Assembly: GCF_003086295.3 (NCBI RefSeq)
Contig: NC_092051.1
Coordinates: 14,748,810 to 14,812,809, forward strand
Direction: 5' to 3'
DNA: 64,000 nt
Source: Arachis hypogaea
Lineage: Eukaryota; Streptophyta; Magnoliopsida; Fabales; Fabaceae
Shown: positions 59,588-64,000 of the stretch, in pieces
Layout: each line of letters begins with the position of its first letter
Position numbering within the stretch: the stretch's first letter is position 1
Notes under the pieces: generated by a model
The model's database searches: none
What the model was told of the DNA's origin: nothing
Seen by the model: the letters and a program-made list of their open reading frames with translations, nothing else
Translations under genes and position numbers: made by a program

Positions 59588-62491
59588 ATGGCGCCTTGTG
59601 GACGCGGTAGAGGTCGTAGGAGCGGTCATACGAATGCTCGTGCGCCGGAGATTAATCCTAATGACTCGGTGAACTTTATGACTGCATTGGAGAACATGGC
59701 TGCTGCTATGCAAGCCACTGCTGAGGCTCTTGGTCAACAGATGAACAACCATGGTAATGACGGAGGTGGAGTTCAGGGCCCGATGACACTGGCAAACTTT
59801 TTGAAGGTTAATCCACCTAAGTTCAAGGGAACCACTAGCCCGACTGAGGCCGATACATGGTTTCAGGCCATGGAACGAGCACTGCAAGCGCAGGTGGTAC
59901 CTAAAGGGCAGCGTGTGGAGTTCGCTACCTATTTGCTCACTGGGGAAGCGTCGCATTGGTGGCAAGGAATCTGACGCCTCCTGCAGCAGGGTGATGATTA
60001 TATCACTTGGGATGTCTTCTAAGAGGAGTTCTATAAAAAGTACTTTCCGACTTCTGCTAGGACGGCCAAGGAGCTTGAATTGTTGCAGCTGAAGTAGGGT
60101 ACTATGTCCGTATCTGAGTATACTGACAAGTTTGAGGAGCTGTTTAGATTCTCTCGTATGTGTCAAGGGACTCCGGTGGAATATGAGGAATGGAAGTGTG
60201 TTAAGTACGAAAGAGGACTCCGGAGCGATATTTTCGGTTCGGTGGGGCCAATGGAGATTAGGACTTTCTCCGAGTTGGTGAACAAGTGTAGGGTTGCTGA
60301 AGAGTGTGTGAAGAGGGCAGCCACTGAGAAAGGAAGTCACAAAGGATCATTTCCACAGAATCGAGGGAAGAGTTTTGCACCTAGAGGTCCGCCTTTCAAG
60401 AGGGGAGGTTCCTTTAGGAGGCCCAACAACAACTACTCCCAAGGGAAAAGGTTTGGAAAACAGCCTCAGAATGATCAAGCTTGTACTAGGTGTGGGAGTC
60501 ACCATCCGGGAGTACCATGCAAGGCCGGATGGGGTTTGTGCTATAATTGTGGAAAGGCGGGGCATAGAGCCGCAAGTTGTCCGGAGCAGCAGAAGCAAGG
60601 TGCTGGGAAAGCACAACAGACCGGTCGGGTGTTCACCACCTCAGCTAGGGGTGCAGAGGGATCCGAGACACTCATTCGAGGTAATTGTGAAATGGGTGGT
60701 CAAACTTTAAATGCTTTATTTGATTCGGGAGCATCGCATTCATTCATTGCATTTGAGAAAGCCCATGAGTTAGGATTGAAGATCGTAACCTTAGGTTATG
60801 ACCTAAAAGTATATAATGCAACCCATGAAGCCATGGTAACTAGGCTAGGATGCCCGAAAGTTTTGTTTAGGTTCAAGCAGCGTGATTTTGTCCATAATTT
60901 AATCTGCTTACCGATGATCGGTCTTGATCTTATCTTGGGATTGGACTGGTTATCTAAGAACCATGTCCTGCTTGATTGTTCTACAAAGTCGGTGTACTTT
61001 ATGCCGGAAGATACAGACGGGCCGGTCGTGGTGAATAATTATTACTTGAATTCGATGATGGTGAACTGTTCTGGAACTGAATGTCAGGGTATCCTGTTGT
61101 TAACCGCTGGTGTTTCGGGTGATGACCAAAGGTTGGATCAGATTCCGATAGTGTGTGAGTTTCCGGAAGTGTTTTCCGATGATATTGAGGAATTTCCACC
61201 TAACCGAGAGGTCGAGTTTGCTATTGAGTTGGTGCCTGGGGCGGGACCAATCTCAAGTGCTCCTTATAGAATGTCACCGTTAGAGATGGCCGAGCTAAAG
61301 TCTCAGTTAGAGGAATTGTTGGGTAAGAACTTTATCCGACCAAGTGTTTTCCCGTGGGGTGCTCTAGTGTTACTGGTAAAGAAGAAAGATGAAAGTATGC
61401 GACTCTGTGTGGATTACAGGCAGCTGAACAAGGTCACCATAAAGAATAAGTACCCATTGCCAAGGACTAGGACTGGTTTTGATGCTATCTGGGTGATTGT
61501 GGACCGACTGACGAAGTCAGCTCACTTTTTGCCTATTCGGATGACTTACACCCTTGAGGAGCTAGCTCGGTTATACATAAAGGAGATTGTGAGACTCCAT
61601 GGTGTACCTGCTACTATAATCTCTGATAGAGATCCTCGTTTCACTTCGAGGTTCTGGGGTGCATTTCAGAAAGCTTTTGGAACACGTTTAAGCTTGAGTA
61701 CAGCGTACCATCTGCAAACAGATGGTCAATCCGAGAGGACGATCTAAACACTAGAGAATATGTTGAGAGCTTGTGTTTTGGATCAACCGGCGAGTTGGGA
61801 TCGGTATATGCCGTTAGTGGAGTTTGCATACAATAATAGTTACCATGCGAGCATTGGAATGGCTCCGTATGAAGCATTGTATGGGAGGAAATGTCAATCT
61901 CCGCTATGTTGGTATGAAGCTGGAGAGAAAGGCTTGTTGGGGCCAGAAATGATAGCTGAGACCACTGAACAAGTTAAGAAAATCCGAGATAGGATGCTTA
62001 CGGCACAGAGTCGCTAGAAGAGTTACGTCGATCAGAGGCGGAAGCCCTTGGAATTTGAAGAAGGAGATCATGTTTTCCTGAAGGTTACTCCAACCGCAGG
62101 AGTAGGTAGGGCGATTAAAGCAAAGAAGTTGAATCCTCGATACATTGGTCCATTTCAGATCTTGGAGAGGATTGGACTGGTGGCGTATCGGATGGCTCTA
62201 CCACCTCATCTTTCGAACCTGCACAATGTGTTTCACGTGTCACAGCTTCGGAAGTACACTCCTGATGCTAGCCATGTGTTAGAACCTGAATCAGTTCAGT
62301 TAAGGGAAGATTTGACGCTTCCAATGGCTCCAGTACGAATTGATGATACTAGTATCAAATGGTTGCGTGAAAAAGAGGTTTCATTGGTCAAAGTGGCATG
62401 GAGTCGAGGCGGTGTTGAGGAACACACTTGGGAACTTGAATCGGAGATGCAAACGGATTATCCGCACTTATTCTCAGGTAATTGGATTTGA
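59588..62491 (+). pseudogene. Gypsy gag-pol remnant: one frame, five nonsense codons, internal deletion of RT/RNase H
   Basis: From ATG 59588 a single frame continues to the stop at 62489-62491. It is broken by TGA 59972, TAA 60020, TAG 60095, TAA 61745 and TAG 62015. Gag (FKGTTSPTEADTWFQAMERA) is followed by a zinc knuckle [14 protein letters not shown] (about 60540-60580) and a protease with [11 protein letters not shown] (about 60717). Reverse transcriptase is present only up to [17 protein letters not shown]; at about 61465 the frame passes straight into integrase ([17 protein letters not shown]). The RT catalytic core, RNase H and the integrase N-terminus are therefore missing. The integrase end carries a GPY/F-like block (YIGPFQILERIG) and a chromodomain-like tail (KVAWSRGGVEEHTWE). 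The element is non-autonomous. Confidence 0.92.
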
Positions 62492-62511
62492 ATTTTGTGG
62501 GCAAAATTCCC

Positions 62512-62527
62512 AATTAGGTGGGTAGGA
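62512..62527 (+). other. Polypurine tract of the Gypsy element
   Basis: The purine-rich aattaggtgggtagga directly precedes the 3' LTR. Confidence 0.75.
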
Positions 62528-64000
62528 TGTAAGACCCGGTTAATTAACGGCTAATTAACCCATATATGAGAATTTATTCTAGAAAGCCAAAAATATTATT
62601 TTTATGGCAAAATGTGATAGAGGAAATTGAGACGAGAATTTCGGTACCAATTTTATAGAAATCGGACCAAGATTGGACCGAACGGGCCAAACCGGGCCAA
62701 CCGGACCCAAAGTGGGCCCTTGGCCCAACATGGCTAAACTCTAAAACACTCATTTCATAATTCTCTCTCCTCACTTATCACTCAAACACGCTGAAATGGA
62801 GTAAGGGAGGGGAAGAATACTCTCTCAAACTTCTATCTCTCACTTGATCTTCAAACTACTATAACTTTTGATCTAGAGCTCCGATCGCCGTACCGTTTGC
62901 GACCACGCATTCACCGCGGAGAGCTCTACAAAACCCATACAATCAATCTTAAGGTAATCCACGTTTTTCTCTTCGAAATTTCAGCCCTTGTTTTCGAGTT
63001 TCATGGATGAAATGTTGAGATTTTGGGCTCTTTGATGTTATAGGACCCAACTCTCTTGAAGGAGAAGGTTAATCTTGTCTCCTTGGACTTTGAGTGTGGT
63101 AAGATTCTCAACCCTAGTGTAATTTGTTGTTCTATGATGTTGGGTATTGAGACGTAGTGTATGGGTATGATGATTGTGGCTTAGGTTGTGTATATGTGAA
63201 AGTTGGAGCTTGATTGGTGATTTTGGAAAGCTTGGGAGAGGGTTTTGTGTGATAAAATCTGTTCTTGGAGGTGTTGAGACCTTGAGAGCTTGTGGACAAG
63301 GGGTTTGGAAGTGCTCCGGTTGAGCTTGGGAAATCAGCTAAGGTATGGTTTCGGTTTCTCGTATCTAATATGTAATGTGGTAAGAAATACTTAGGCTAGA
63401 GGCCCTAAGATAGGCATTGAATTGATGATGTTGTTGATTGGTTGAGATATATGAGGTGATCATATATGTGATTATGAATATTGATGCCTTGGTTGTGTGA
63501 TGTATGAGAAAATGCATGTTGTGATATTGCTTGATGAATGATTAAGGTTGAATTGGTGGGTGGTACCATGTTGATGGCGGGTATGATGATGATTACGTAT
63601 AATGATGGTTGATTGGAAATGGTATTATTGAAAATTGGGATGAGGAAGAATGTATGACATGATATTGTGTTTGTCCTTTAGCCATTTGATTGAGAAGTGT
63701 TAAAATGGTTGGATGTGGTTTTGGGAATTTTGGTTAAAGTGTCAATGTGTGAGTTGAGGATGGCTTGATGTTGATTTTGGTACATTTTGATTGATTTCAA
63801 AGAAAAGGGATGAAATTGGCATGTTTTGATTGATTTTGAAAAGAGTTAAAAGTGGCTTGTTTTGAAAATGGCACTTTGTGGTTTTGTATGAAAATATGGC
63901 TTTTGGGCATACTTTGATGGGATATAACTTGGACTACGGATCTCTGTTTTGTGCCAAATTTCTTTAAAAATGAAATTGGATCTGGGATGTCCATGCCATT
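62528..64000 (+). repeat. 3' LTR of the Gypsy element, truncated by the window edge
   Basis: It begins TGTAAGACCC and follows the 5' LTR from 55910 closely; about 2 kb is expected beyond the window. Several early differences from the 5' LTR are C here and T there. Confidence 0.9.

Larger units (their letters stand above)
55910..64000 (+). mobile_element. Gypsy LTR retrotransposon with very long LTRs, internally deleted, running off the window
   Basis: The 5' LTR (55910-59382), primer-binding site (59386-59397), gag-pol remnant (59588-62491), polypurine tract (about 62512-62527) and 3' LTR (62528 to the window end) are in order. The chromodomain-like tail after integrase suggests the Tekay/Del group of chromoviruses, which have long LTRs. 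The target-site duplication cannot be checked because the right end is missing; the left flank is ggttg (55905-55909). Confidence 0.92.

Noticed and set aside
59549..60340. 263-codon minus-strand ORF opposite Gypsy gag
   Set aside because: Antisense shadow of gag; the plus strand has the zinc knuckle, protease and continuous gag-pol frame.

Overview
This is a window of plant nuclear DNA. It has intron-containing genes with GT-AG splice sites, AT-rich spacers, and every major class of plant transposable element. I infer a dicot, probably a legume and possibly Arachis, because the transposon-borne Ulp1-like and FAR1-type proteins look like families I associate with peanut genomes. No database was searched. 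I see no tRNA, rRNA, CRISPR array or bacterial-type operon.

Layout. 1-1856: 3' part of a decayed LINE. 2352-4460: non-autonomous CACTA-like element. 7935-11567 (+): an apparently intact secreted endo-beta-1,4-mannanase gene in five exons. 13646-17045 (-): an apparently intact plastid ADP-glucose pyrophosphorylase large-subunit gene in 15 exons. 19046-27988 (-): an apparently intact paladin-like tyrosine-phosphatase-family gene in 19 exons. For all three genes I traced the exon phases from start to stop; each splices to one open frame (415, 530 and 1254 aa). Their order looks like an ordinary gene-rich segment. They share no pathway beyond the two being carbohydrate enzymes (cell-wall mannan and starch).

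From about 31 kb onward the window is nested transposons. 30965-36834 (-): a Copia LTR element lacking most of gag and split by a 1.9-kb hAT-type element (31246-33147) with an 8-bp target-site duplication. 37311-37770: a fragment of a Mutator-like transposase N-terminus. About 38160-49075: a large, decayed Mutator-like element with an Ulp1-protease-like gene (+) facing a FAR1/SWIM-type transposase (-). It carries a solo LTR (48210-48893, perfect 5-bp duplication). Just beyond it is a 5'-truncated LINE (49151-54614, perfect 16-bp duplication). 55910-64000: a Gypsy element with a 3.47-kb 5' LTR, an internally deleted gag-pol, and a 3' LTR cut off by the window edge.

The most unusual things I saw are these. 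The Ulp1-like gene has a four-fold, 168-bp tandem duplication of an exon plus its intron. Several of its introns are built from one shared repeat. The LINE and the Gypsy element are each closed only by nonsense codons in a single unshifted frame, consistent with cytosine deamination. The long LTR carries a cluster of CGCG palindromes. A mannanase intron has a (TA)n run where the polypyrimidine tract should be. The third module of the paladin-like protein has lost its CX5R signature.
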